Positions 16,539-25,500 of a stretch of 27,173 nucleotides of DNA are shown here, in pieces. How positions within the stretch are numbered: position 1 is the stretch's first letter; every line of letters starts with the position of its first letter. Under the pieces are notes generated by a model that had not been told where the DNA came from, did no database searches, and saw nothing but the letters and a program-made list of their open reading frames with translations. A program made the translations under genes and the position numbers. Origin of the DNA: JAFIHK01 sp041441455 (lineage in GTDB: Bacteria; Bacteroidota; Bacteroidia; Bacteroidales; UBA932); assembly GCA_041441455.1 (NCBI GenBank), contig JASDTB010000026.1, positions 1 through 27,173 on the forward strand. The letters run 5' to 3'.

Positions 16539-17009
16539 TTAAAACTTATTAATCAAATTTTGGAGAGGGACCTTCTTAAGCTTTATCTGTTTTCTTAAGC
16601 CAGTTGATGTCTTAACAGTTGTTCTTGCATTGATTTCAAAATCTTTGATGTCCCAAGTAGAGATATTTAATCCCATCGACAATAACGCCAGAGGATCCAA
16701 CAGTTCAACTTGAAATACCATTATTGCCTCCGAAACTGCTTTTGCAGCAAGAGTATCCGACGAGAGAAGACGAATCTGAGCGAAGTTAGCTCCATTTCGA
16801 ACTACAAAACCATCGACTGCAGTAAGATAGATCTTTGCATTGGCAGGATTATCAATCCTGCACTTAAGCTCCACAATTGCGTTAGATGTACTTTGAAGTT
16901 GAATTTTATCGAGTTTAACCTCCTCTACATTTATATTCTTATAACCAGCACATCCGGTAAGCATTAGACCGGCAGCTAACAGCAATACGGAAAATATTCT
17001 ATTCATCAT
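16539..17009 (-). CDS. LEA14-like lipoprotein
   Basis: Starting at 17009 gives about 156 residues: signal peptide, lipobox LTGC with Cys20, then a beta-rich domain resembling the LEA type 2 / WHy fold (segments VEEVKLDKIQLQS and CRIDNPANAKIYL, followed by a long strand pattern). A further in-frame start 69 nt upstream would add residues that overlap miaB and displace the signal peptide, so it is rejected; the ATG at 17006 is an equal alternative. Probably anchored in the outer membrane facing the periplasm; function unknown. It is co-transcribed with the SPOR gene. Confidence 0.75.
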   Translation of the reverse strand: MMNRIFSVLLLAAGLMLTGCAGYKNINVEEVKLDKIQLQSTSNAIVELKCRIDNPANAKIYLTAVDGFVVRNGANFAQIRLLSSDTLAAKAVSEAIMVFQVELLDPLALLSMGLNISTWDIKDFEINARTTVKTSTGLRKQIKLKKVPLQNLINKF

Positions 17010-17027
17010 TCCTCGAGTTGATTTATG

Positions 17028-17035
17028 CAAAGGTA
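17028..17035 (-). promoter_or_regulatory. -7 box (TACCTTTG) for LEA14-like lipoprotein/SPOR operon
   Basis: TACCTTTG on the minus strand fits the -7 consensus, 18 nt upstream of the ATG at 17009. The -33 site is not conserved. Confidence 0.55.
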
Positions 17036-17045
17036 TAAAAAAGCC

Positions 17046-17053
17046 TATATTTG
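17046..17053 (+). promoter_or_regulatory. -7 box (TATATTTG) for miaB
   Basis: TATATTTG matches the -7 consensus and lies 18 nt before the miaB ATG. It is only 10 bases from the minus-strand box of the divergent gene, so the two promoters overlap. Confidence 0.55.
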
Positions 17054-17071
17054 CAGAATAATTAATGCTAT

Positions 17072-18445
17072 ATGACAAACAAATATCATTCCGTAAAACC
17101 GATACTAGATCCTGAAAAGCCCAAAGTCTTCATTGAGACATACGGTTGCCAGATGAATGTGAACGACAGCGAGGTAGTGCTTTCGATTCTTCAAGGTTGC
17201 GGATACTCACTTTGCGAAAAATTAGAAGAGGCAGACCTGATCTTTATAAATACATGCTCTATCCGTGACAACGCCGAACAGAGAATCTGGGGTCGTCTAG
17301 ATCTGTTTCGTCAGATGAAAAAGAAAAAGAGAGGCTTAGTTGTCGGAATCCTTGGCTGCATGGCAGAAAGACTAAAAGAGGAGCTTTTGGAACATGAAGG
17401 AGTTGACATCGTTGCTGGTCCAGACTCATACAGAGAGCTGCCAAAGCTATTGGCGTCACTTTCGGGAGATAATAAGCAGATAAATGTAATCCTCTCGCAA
17501 GAGGAGACCTATGCAGACATCTCGCCTGTGAGGATGGACAACAATGGAGTTTCTGCTTTCATCTCAATTATGAGAGGCTGCAACAACATGTGCGCATACT
17601 GCGTGGTACCTTATGTTAGAGGCGGAGAACGCAGCAGGGAGCCAGAAAGCATCCTGCACGAAGCAGAAGAGCTATTCCAGGCTGGTTACAAAGAGATCAC
17701 CCTGCTAGGACAAAATGTGGACTCATACCATTGGATTGACACCGAAAATCCAACCAAAACAGTAAATTTTGCACAACTTCTAGAGATGGTAGCTTTGATT
17801 AGCCCACACCTCAGAGTGAGATTCTCAACATCGCATCCAAAGGATATGGCGAACAGCGTTCTCTATACAATGGCTATGTATCCAAACATATGTAACCACA
17901 TCCACCTTCCTGTTCAATCTGGAAGCAACAATATGCTATTGAAGATGAACAGAAAATACACAAGAGAGAGCTATCTCGAAAGGGTTGCTAAAATCAGAGA
18001 GATTTTACCCGACTGCACAATCAGCTCCGACATCATTGCAGGATTCTGCGGTGAGACAGAGGAGGATCACAAAGAGACACTCTCAATTATGAGAGAGGTT
18101 GGATACTACCTTTCATTTATGTTCCAGTACTCCGAAAGGCCGAATACTAAAGCAGCAAGACACTACAAAGATGATGTCGCACCAGAGGTAAAAACCAGAA
18201 GACTCAACGAGATCATTGCTCTGCAAAATGAGCTCTCTTTGTTGAGTAACCAAGCCGATCTTGGAAAAGAGTTCGAAGTTCTTGTAGAGGGTACATCGAA
18301 ACGTTCTAAAGAGGAGCTTTTCGGTAGAACATCACAAAACAAAGTGTGTGTTTTCCCTGCAGGTGAACATAAAGTTGGCGATTATGTTAAAGTAAAAGTA
18401 GTTTCTTGCACCTCAGCTACTCTAAAAGCAATTGAAATCAAATAA
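17072..18445 (+). CDS. miaB: tRNA-2-methylthio-N6-dimethylallyladenosine synthase
   Basis: The 457-residue radical SAM methylthiotransferase adds a methylthio group to modified A37 of tRNAs reading UNN codons. The N-terminal UPF0004 domain supplies three cysteines of the auxiliary cluster (Cys26 in ETYGCQMN, Cys62 in NTCSIRDNAEQR, Cys96 in GILGCMAER). The radical SAM motif is Cys170-x3-Cys174-x2-Cys177 in RGCNNMCAYCVVP. A C-terminal TRAM domain (about 390-457) follows. The NTCSIRDNAEQ segment favours MiaB over MtaB or RimO. osmC follows 15 nt later on the same strand. Confidence 0.95.
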   Translation: MTNKYHSVKPILDPEKPKVFIETYGCQMNVNDSEVVLSILQGCGYSLCEKLEEADLIFINTCSIRDNAEQRIWGRLDLFRQMKKKKRGLVVGILGCMAERLKEELLEHEGVDIVAGPDSYRELPKLLASLSGDNKQINVILSQEETYADISPVRMDNNGVSAFISIMRGCNNMCAYCVVPYVRGGERSREPESILHEAEELFQAGYKEITLLGQNVDSYHWIDTENPTKTVNFAQLLEMVALISPHLRVRFSTSHPKDMANSVLYTMAMYPNICNHIHLPVQSGSNNMLLKMNRKYTRESYLERVAKIREILPDCTISSDIIAGFCGETEEDHKETLSIMREVGYYLSFMFQYSERPNTKAARHYKDDVAPEVKTRRLNEIIALQNELSLLSNQADLGKEFEVLVEGTSKRSKEELFGRTSQNKVCVFPAGEHKVGDYVKVKVVSCTSATLKAIEIK

Positions 18446-18460
18446 TAAATACAAACAGTT

Positions 18461-18865
18461 ATGACTAAGATGACCACACGCTATCTGGGAGATCTTCGAA
18501 CAGAGGCGACACACTTACAGTCGGGGCAAAAGTTGATTACCGACGCTCCACTTGACAACCAAGGAAAGGGAGAATTTTTCTCTCCGACAGACCTTTTTTC
18601 AACATCGTTAGGCTCTTGCATGCTGACAATTATGGGAATATCTGCTCGCACTTATGGATTCTCAATTGATGGAACCAGAGTTGAGACCGAAAAAGTGATG
18701 GGAACAAATCCTCGCAGAGTTGTTGAATTAATTATAGACATCTACCTTCCTCACAACAACTACAGCGATAAAGAGCGCAGACTGATTGAGTCTTCGGCAA
18801 AAACCTGTCCTGTTGCAAACAGTATCCATCCAGATATCAAAAAGACAATTACATTTCACTATTAA
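18461..18865 (+). CDS. OsmC/Ohr family peroxiredoxin-like protein
   Basis: The 134-residue protein has the OsmC fold signature with the two redox cysteines Cys53 (SLGSCMLT) and Cys116 (AKTCPVAN). Family members reduce organic or fatty-acid hydroperoxides, so this is probably an antioxidant enzyme of the cytoplasm. It is more like the YhfA/OsmC-like branch than Ohr, but the subgroup is uncertain. It lies 15 nt after miaB and ends at a bidirectional terminator. Confidence 0.9.
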   Translation: MTKMTTRYLGDLRTEATHLQSGQKLITDAPLDNQGKGEFFSPTDLFSTSLGSCMLTIMGISARTYGFSIDGTRVETEKVMGTNPRRVVELIIDIYLPHNNYSDKERRLIESSAKTCPVANSIHPDIKKTITFHY

Positions 18866-18902
18866 GAGTTCCGATATCTTTTTAGAGAATGAGATAAAAA
18901 AC

Positions 18903-18932
18903 AGAGGGTGCCTCCTTACGGGGACACCCTCT
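18903..18932. terminator. bidirectional terminator between osmC and the BtuG-like gene
   Basis: GAGGGTG (18904-18910) pairs with CACCCTC (18925-18931), with a further A-T pair outside. A T-rich tract follows on plus and TGTTTTTT follows on minus, so it can stop transcripts from both convergent genes. Confidence 0.85.
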
Positions 18933-18958
18933 TTCTCTTCGTGAACAAGGCTATAGTT

Positions 18959-20035
18959 CTAAAAGAAGAGATATCTCGAAGTTCCTACTCCTGCTGTCTC
19001 GCTCTTTTTAAGTGAGCCATCTGGATTCAGTACTTTTAAAATCGAGTTTGAACTGAAACTTACTTCGGCAGTATAGATGTTATTTGTGTTTGGGCTTGCG
19101 CCTACTCCATAGAAATATGTTCCCGAATAAAGAACTTTCACATCTTTTGTGCTTACTGTAACAGCGTGAATTTTTGCAACTTCAGGCTGCCATTGGGCAT
19201 TATATGTAGTGTTGTAACTAAGAATTCTCTCACCAGTTCCATCTGCACAAATATATCCGTCCATTCCATCAACTGGAACAGTAACTACTGCAGTCGCAGT
19301 AAGGTTTACAGGATTAATCTCCACTAGCCCTTTTTGAGGAAACGATGCCCACACTTTACCATAAGCATCAACTGCTAAATTTTTTGCAGCTCCAGGGGCG
19401 TCTTGGTGCCTGATAGTGGCAAGAGTTGGAAGATCGCTCTTAGTGATATCAAGAACTTTCACACCCTCTTTGGTTGCCACAAACAGTTTATTATCCTTCA
19501 GAAGAATACCTTCTGCATCTGTTCCTACCAACACTTTTTTCAAAAAACCCATTGTTTGTGCATCATACACAGAGATGTAAGATTTTGTATACTCCCACAT
19601 CCCAAATTCATTTGTGATATGATCCACGTCCCAATTCGACACAAAGATATAATTTTGATTGCCACAAACAGCACGTGGATTAGCTAAATTTGAGGTTAAA
19701 GGGGTTCCAACAAGCTTAATTGTCTTAGCGTCAAGGACAATAATTTTATCAGGATTATTACAAACAATGTAGGCTTTTTTAGAATCGCTCACCCAGCCCG
19801 ACATTATCGAAGCTCCAATGCTAGAGCCATTTGCAGCTTCATAAGCTCTATTTGTAATTGTGTTATTTGTCTCATCATAAACAGACAAACTTCCGTTGTG
19901 CTCAGAGAAGTTACCTTGATTGATGATGATTGCCATATTTTCGGGCAAGACATTGGTGCGGTTGTCCTTTTCGCACGATAGCAACACAAATGAGAAGATT
20001 CCCAACAGTGCTACTTTTAAGAGGTTTTTAATCAT
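18959..20035 (-). CDS. btuG: YncE-like beta-propeller lipoprotein, probable surface cobalamin-binding BtuG
   Basis: The start at 20035 gives about 358 residues with a lipoprotein signal, Cys21 in LLSCEKDN, and an acidic residue pattern after the Cys like the surface-export signal of Bacteroidetes lipoproteins. The upstream in-frame ATG would overlap the receptor gene. Repeated YVCNNPDKIIVLDA-, FVATKEGVKVLD- and ISVYDAQ-type strands point to a YncE/DUF5074 beta-propeller. Downstream of a BtuB-like receptor under a cobalamin riboswitch, this fits BtuG, the surface lipoprotein of Bacteroides that binds cobalamin tightly and passes it to BtuB. Cobalamin binding is inferred from context and family, not from residues. 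Confidence 0.78.
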   Translation of the reverse strand: MIKNLLKVALLGIFSFVLLSCEKDNRTNVLPENMAIIINQGNFSEHNGSLSVYDETNNTITNRAYEAANGSSIGASIMSGWVSDSKKAYIVCNNPDKIIVLDAKTIKLVGTPLTSNLANPRAVCGNQNYIFVSNWDVDHITNEFGMWEYTKSYISVYDAQTMGFLKKVLVGTDAEGILLKDNKLFVATKEGVKVLDITKSDLPTLATIRHQDAPGAAKNLAVDAYGKVWASFPQKGLVEINPVNLTATAVVTVPVDGMDGYICADGTGERILSYNTTYNAQWQPEVAKIHAVTVSTKDVKVLYSGTYFYGVGASPNTNNIYTAEVSFSSNSILKVLNPDGSLKKSETAGVGTSRYLFF

Positions 20036-20067
20036 TATGTTATTGTTTTGTATTATAATTATGTTTT

Positions 20068-22047
20068 TTAGAATTTCCACTGTACCGACAACTGATAATT
20101 TACTCCAGGCATCGCATAAAATTTCACATTCTGATATTGTTTATCGAAGAGGTTTTTTACCGCTCCAGAAATCACAAACTCTCCAACAGCACTATCAAAC
20201 TTACTACTTGCTCCAACATCAAACACTTCGTATGAAGGCAAGATATCGAAGATGTCAACTGTTGTTCTCTCTCCAACATACTGCATAGCTATAAAAGCAC
20301 TGAACTTGCCATAATCGCCTCTGATCCTTGTTTTCAGAGAATTCTTCGGCTGATATGCTAATTGTTGCCCTATCGCTGGATCCTGCTTCCAGATTGCATC
20401 AATCATCTTAATATTTGTGTAGGTGTAGTTCCCGTCCAAGGTAACCTTCAACTGATTCAACATCGCCTCAGCCTTGACTCCCGCTTCGCAGCCTACTGAG
20501 AGCACCTCAGGTATATTTTGAGGTCTCCAAATCGAACCCGCAGGTAACCAACGAATCCAGTCCGATACCGCACTGCGATAGAGAGTGGTGTAGAAATTAA
20601 TTCGTCTGCTACCTTTTGTATAGGAGAGATCAAATCCACCTTCACTGGTAAATGAGGTCTCTGGCTTAAGGTAGAGATTCTTTCCTCCCCAATATCTGTC
20701 GTTGAGAGTCGGAACCTTCACGTTTTTTGAGACAGAACCTCTGACTCCGATCGACAAATCCTTACTATTTACAAGTTCGTATCTGATGTCTGCAGATGGC
20801 ATTAACGGTAACGTTACGTCTGTCACCGTAGTGTATCGTGCGCCTCCCGAAAGGGTTAGCCTCTCAATTGGTTTATATTTAAAGAGTGCATAGATTGAGC
20901 CTCTGCTCTCGGTTACATCCTTATCATAAGACTCCACTTGAGGGACAGTATGTTCGATACTTGCACCCCCTTTGATCGTCACCTTCTCAAAGATCCCTTC
21001 GGCCTCTGAGGTTGCCGAAAAGCGCGAAGCCGCTATCACGTCTGATTTATACTCTTGTCTATCACCCGAATATGCGATTGCAGCCGAGAGTGCAAATCTC
21101 TCCTTTCGCAGACTGTAGCGGCCAGAGGCTTTAACACTACGATCGAAAATTGAGGCGTAGCTTAGAGGCACTTTATTATTAGAAACTGCTGGCTGAATCT
21201 CTCGGTCGAAGTTCAGGAGCATGAAATTAAACGAGAATAGACCATCTCTCCCCGATTTCACAAAGATCTCTTGTAGCAATCCGTTATTTCGGTAAGAGGA
21301 GTTTTTGAGTCGCTCCCATGGATTCCCTGGTTCGGTATTGTTACGGAATGTATAGTTATTGAGTGCATATGAGTAGAAGAGACTTGTTCTCGACTCCACT
21401 TTTTCCTCTGCATATCTGATAGTTGCACCAATAAAGGTTGTAGAAAAACTTCCAGTCGACAGGAGAACGTCTCCATGCAGACCTTTTTTCCAGTGAGGAG
21501 AGGTCTTTAGTCTGATACTCCCTCCGAGCGTGCCGTCGCCATAAAGTGCGGAGCTTCCTCCAATGTGAATATCCATCGCATCGAAGAAATAGAGAGGTAC
21601 GTGTGAGAAGTCGGTCTGACCGATAGTTGGGACAGAGAGGTTGAGGCCATTCCAATCGATTGATGTGTGCGATGAGGATGTGCCCCTTACCGAAAGATAT
21701 GCTCCCATTCCTTTGCCATACTCCTTTAGGTATGCAGAGCTCTCTTGTTTGATAAAGTCTGCAAGGGAGAGAACTTTCTGCTCTGAGATTGCTTTTTGTG
21801 AGATTTCGACAACTCCTGTACCAACGCTAAACGACTTAGAAGAGGTAGTTGTTCGGTTCTTTTCGACAGCTAATGTAACACCCGACAGTGTCCTTTTGAG
21901 TGTGTCTGGAGTTCCTTTAGTGCTATTTGAAATATTATTTTGGGAGTTCTCAGATGTAGATACAGAGCGATTTTGAGCAACGACAAGGCGCTGTCCAAAA
22001 ACTAAAAATCCTAAAATAAGTAATGCTGTAATTCTGTATTTAAGCAT
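20068..22047 (-). CDS. btuB: TonB-dependent outer membrane receptor, probable cobalamin transporter BtuB
   Basis: The 659-residue protein has a signal peptide (about 1-25, ending VVAQ), a plug domain (about 70-190) with SLADFIKQESSAYLKEYGKG, RGTSSSHTSIDWNGL and SSALYGDGTLGGSIRL, and a long beta-barrel ending in the C-terminal Phe of outer-membrane proteins. It would move cobalamin or a precursor across the outer membrane using TonB energy. The direct cobalamin riboswitch upstream supports the substrate strongly. The BtuG-like gene follows 32 nt after its stop. The size is close to other Bacteroidetes BtuB homologues. Confidence 0.88.
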   Translation of the reverse strand: MLKYRITALLILGFLVFGQRLVVAQNRSVSTSENSQNNISNSTKGTPDTLKRTLSGVTLAVEKNRTTTSSKSFSVGTGVVEISQKAISEQKVLSLADFIKQESSAYLKEYGKGMGAYLSVRGTSSSHTSIDWNGLNLSVPTIGQTDFSHVPLYFFDAMDIHIGGSSALYGDGTLGGSIRLKTSPHWKKGLHGDVLLSTGSFSTTFIGATIRYAEEKVESRTSLFYSYALNNYTFRNNTEPGNPWERLKNSSYRNNGLLQEIFVKSGRDGLFSFNFMLLNFDREIQPAVSNNKVPLSYASIFDRSVKASGRYSLRKERFALSAAIAYSGDRQEYKSDVIAASRFSATSEAEGIFEKVTIKGGASIEHTVPQVESYDKDVTESRGSIYALFKYKPIERLTLSGGARYTTVTDVTLPLMPSADIRYELVNSKDLSIGVRGSVSKNVKVPTLNDRYWGGKNLYLKPETSFTSEGGFDLSYTKGSRRINFYTTLYRSAVSDWIRWLPAGSIWRPQNIPEVLSVGCEAGVKAEAMLNQLKVTLDGNYTYTNIKMIDAIWKQDPAIGQQLAYQPKNSLKTRIRGDYGKFSAFIAMQYVGERTTVDIFDILPSYEVFDVGASSKFDSAVGEFVISGAVKNLFDKQYQNVKFYAMPGVNYQLSVQWKF

Positions 22048-22056
22048 CGCTCTTTA

Positions 22057-22062
22057 CCTCCC
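22057..22062 (-). promoter_or_regulatory. Shine-Dalgarno (GGGAGG) of the btuB-like gene
   Basis: GGGAGG lies 9 nt before the btuB ATG, directly downstream of the riboswitch aptamer. Strong Shine-Dalgarno sequences are uncommon in Bacteroidetes, so its presence here suggests control of ribosome access by the riboswitch. Confidence 0.6.
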
Positions 22063-22086
22063 GAAAGTTCGATTAACAATGTTTTT

Positions 22087-22231
22087 TGCCCCAGGCAGGT
22101 TTTCTGACTCAGCTTTTATATCTTGCGCCTTCCCGCCTTATTGGCAGTGGCTTACGAAAGATAACCCTTTCGGGCGAGCTTTACAGCAGCGGGTACTGTT
22201 CCCGATTTACACGGGATTCCCTTTCCTGTTG
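22087..22231 (-). ncRNA. cobalamin (B12/AdoCbl) riboswitch
   Basis: Read on the minus strand, the leader contains the cobalamin riboswitch core in the right order: GGGAA, GTAAATCGGGA, CCGCTGCTGTAAAGC, the B12-box GCCACTG (about 22145-22151), GGCGGGAAGG, and the closing TGAGTCAGAAAACCTGCC (about 22093-22110). A TATCTTTG promoter box sits just upstream and the btuB-like gene just downstream. Cobalamin binding should lower expression of the uptake operon. Confidence 0.93.
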
Positions 22232-22237
22232 ACGTGG

Positions 22238-22245
22238 CAAAGATA
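22238..22245 (-). promoter_or_regulatory. -7 box (TATCTTTG) for the cobalamin operon
   Basis: TATCTTTG on minus matches the -7 consensus; TTTT occupies the -33 position. Transcription would begin near 22232, at the 5' edge of the riboswitch. Confidence 0.65.
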
Positions 22246-22254
22246 TACCATTTA

Positions 22255-22285
22255 TTTGATAATAAAAAAATATTACATATCTTTG
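22255..22285 (+). promoter_or_regulatory. canonical promoter for tRNA-Leu
   Basis: TTTG at 22255-22258, 19-nt spacer, TATCTTTG at 22278-22285: a perfect Bacteroidetes -33/-7 promoter. It overlaps the divergent promoter of the cobalamin operon. Confidence 0.85.
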
Positions 22286-22311
22286 CATCCCTCGTTTACC
22301 AATGAGCAAAT

Positions 22312-22395
22312 GCCCGGATGGCGGAATCGGTAGACGCGCTGGTCTCAAACACCAGTGGCCGCAAGGCTGTGCCGGTTCGACCCCGGCTTCGGGTA
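22312..22395 (+). tRNA. tRNA-Leu (anticodon CAA)
   Basis: The 84-nt sequence folds as a class II tRNA: acceptor GCCCGGA with TTCGGGT, anticodon stem CTGGT/ACCAG around loop CTCAAAC (anticodon CAA), a long variable arm, T loop TTCGACC, and discriminator A. CCA is not encoded. It lies between the core cobalamin locus and the type I restriction operon. Confidence 0.95.
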
Positions 22396-22396
22396 C

Positions 22397-22440
22397 AAAA
22401 AATGGCTGACAGTTGAAAATCCAACTTGTTAGCCATTTTT
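22397..22440. terminator. terminator after tRNA-Leu, symmetric and possibly bidirectional
   Basis: AAAAATGGCT pairs with AGCCATTTTT, with an inner AGTTG/CAACT helix, giving a long stem with T runs on both strands. It can end the tRNA-Leu transcript and, in reverse, the hsdR transcript. The stretch from 22441 to 22529 holds nothing else recognisable. Confidence 0.85.
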
Positions 22441-22529
22441 GCTTTCTATTATTTGGTCCCAAATGAATCAATCTCTTAGTAAGCCATAATTTCATAACGA
22501 TAATGTACCACTTAATAGTGAACAAAGAT

Positions 22530-25500
22530 TTATCCAATCAACTTTTTGTCAGATATATCGCAGAATTTATTGAAGAAATTTACCAATTTTTCAAGTACGG
22601 ATTGTCTTTTTTTAGTTCTATCTCCAGATGGTGAGAACCTTGACAATGGAGGTAGTACTCTCGCTAGAGCTGTTCCGGTCTCTTGGATATATCCATTACT
22701 AAAAGAGTTGTTGACATATTTGTATGTCTCTTCTTTATTTAGCCCCTCCTCTTCTATTATGGCATTTAACTCTTCTATCTTCTTTGTATTAACATAAGAT
22801 ATCCATGCATCATCAACATTTGAATCAGGAGACATTGATGTTATAAACTGAAGAATAAGCTCTTTTTTGTTACGAAGACTCATACTTGAGTCGATTGCCT
22901 TCTGTATCTTCAACTCAATCTCTTTGTCCTTGAAATTCTTTTTGTGATGCTCTCTAATCAGGTCAAGAATAAAATCAATATTGATTTCAACCTGTTTTAT
23001 TAACTCTATCTCAAATATGATGTCATCATTAATGCTGACCACATCTCCAGTTATTTTTTTTCTGAACTCCTGATAAAGTGAAATGTATACGCTCTGATAA
23101 TCCTGCACATCCCTCTCAGAGAAGATTTCCTTTCCTTTAAACTCATCAAAAGTAGAAAGGATATTCTTTGCCCTTAATAACGCACTGTATAGTCTTATGA
23201 ACTCCTTTTGCTCCTCCTCGCTTACTATCTGTTTGTCGACTGGAAATTTTTCCTGAATAGTATTTACAATGTCAATATATCCTGGTATGTACTTTTCTCC
23301 ATCCTTGTACCCATTATAGTATTCATCATAGGTTTTAAGCAGAACAATTCCTCCAGCATCCTTATCTCCAAAGAGTGCTATACTTTCATTGGTTGCCTTT
23401 TCGAGGTTTCTAAAGCAAACAATGTTACCAAAGGTTTTAACAGTATTAAGAATTCTGTTCGTTCTTGAGTATGCTTGAAGTAATCCGTGTTGACGCAGGT
23501 TCTTATCTACCCAGAGAGTGTTTAGAGTTGTAGCATCGAAACCAGTAAGGAACATGTTTACCACAATCAGCATGTCAATCTCTCTGTCTTTGACTTTCTG
23601 AGATACATCTTTGTAGTAATTCTGAAACTCATTTCCCGTATTGTAGTTCGATTTAAACATCTTGTTGTAATCGCCTATTGCCATGTCTAGGAAGTCCCTA
23701 GAGCTTTGATCTAGCAAGGAAGTATCTTCTGGGTTCTCATCGTCTAGGAAGCCCTCTGTTCCAGTTGTGTCTTCGTTTACTTCAAAGCTGTATATTGTTG
23801 CAATTTTTAGCCTTTTGCTTTCAGGAAGAGCCTCCATTTGCTTTTTGAATTCAGCATAATAAGTCATAGCCATCTCAATTGAGCTAACTGCAAAAATTGA
23901 GTTGAATCCGGCAATCCTCCTCTCTTTAATTTGATAGGTACTGTTTCGTTTAGTCTTTTGATCGAAGTGCTCAAGAATGTATTTAGTAATTTTGGACACT
24001 CTCGTTGGTGATGCAAGTGCTTTCTCCCTGTCAATATCTTTCACCTTGCTATCTTGAATATCCTCCTGCTCCTTCATTGTACTTATATAGTCGATCCGGA
24101 ATGGTAGTACATTTCTGTCAGTTATTGCATCAACTATTGTATATGTATGCAACTTGGCACCAAAAGCTTGCTCTGTTGTCTTTAAATCAATCTTGCCACC
24201 ACTGCTTGAATTTGCTGCAAATATGGGCGTACCAGTGAATCCAAAAAAGTAATATTTCTTGAATTTCTTTGTAATAGCAGTGTGCATGTCGCCAAACTGA
24301 GAGCGATGACATTCGTCAAAGATAATTACTATATGTTTGTCGTAGATTTGATGATCCTTGTTCTTCTTGATTAGTACAGAGAGCTTCTGTATAGTAGTGA
24401 TGATAATCTTACTATTTGGATCTTCAAGCTGTTTCTTAAGTATTGCAGTACTTGAATTGCTATTTGCAGCTCCTTTCTCAAACTTGTCGTACTCCTTCAT
24501 TGTCTGATAGTCGAGATCCTTCCTGTCAACGACAAAGAGAACCTTATCAATAAATGAGAGTTTACTTGCCAGTTGTGCAGATTTGAATGAAGTGAGTGTT
24601 TTTCCACTACCTGTTGTATGCCATATATAGCCTCCTGAGTCTTTTGTGCCAAAATACTTATAGTTATTCGCAACAAGTATTCTATTAAGAATCCTCTCCG
24701 TTGCAACTATCTGATATGGTCTCATCACAAGTAGCTGCTTATCCCTTGTAAAGATGCAGTATTTTGTGAGAACATTCAGCAGGGAGTGTTTGGCAAAGAA
24801 AGTACATGTAAAGTCAATTAAGTCTGTTATTGGCTTATTGCTTGCATCAGCCCACCAAGATGTGAATTCAAAACTATTACTACTTCTTTTACCTTTTAAT
24901 GGCTTGCCACTTGTCTGCTCCTTTAAATGCGAAAATCTAGTTGTATTGCTGTAGTATTTTGTTTGCGTACCATTAGAAATTACGAATAGCTGAGTGAATT
25001 CAAAAAGACCACTGCCAGCCCAGAAAGATTCCCTGTTATACCTGTCAATTTGATTGAATGCCTCCTTAATGTCAACTCCTCTTCTTTTAAGTTCAACGTG
25101 GACAAGAGGGAGACCATTAACAAGAATCGTTACATCATATCTATTTTTTCTCTGACCATTTTCAACCTCATATTGGTTTATGACCTGAAGCTTGTTATTA
25201 TGTATATTGACTTTGTCAATAAGGTAGATATTCTTGACAGTACCATCATCACGGGTCAACAGTTGAATATTATCCTCCTGAATGATTGCACTCTTCTCAA
25301 CTATCCCATTATTTTGGTTTGCAATCTTTCCGGTAAAGAAGTTCTTCCATTCATTTTCTGTGAATGTATAATTATTCAGACTTTCGAGCTGTCTTCTAAG
25401 ATTAACAATAAGTTCTTCTTCTGATTTTATATTCAGGTAGTCGTATGCCTGTGTTTTGAGTTGCTTTATGAACGCCTCCTCTAATTTTGCCTCTGACTGA

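Noticed and set aside
22181..22537. Minus-strand open frame of 118 codons over the tRNA-Leu region
   Set aside because: It spans the tRNA, its terminator and the riboswitch 5' end and shows no family resemblance.
25050..25424. Plus-strand open frame of 124 codons inside hsdR
   Set aside because: Antisense shadow of an intact HsdR coding region; no start signal or recognisable domain.
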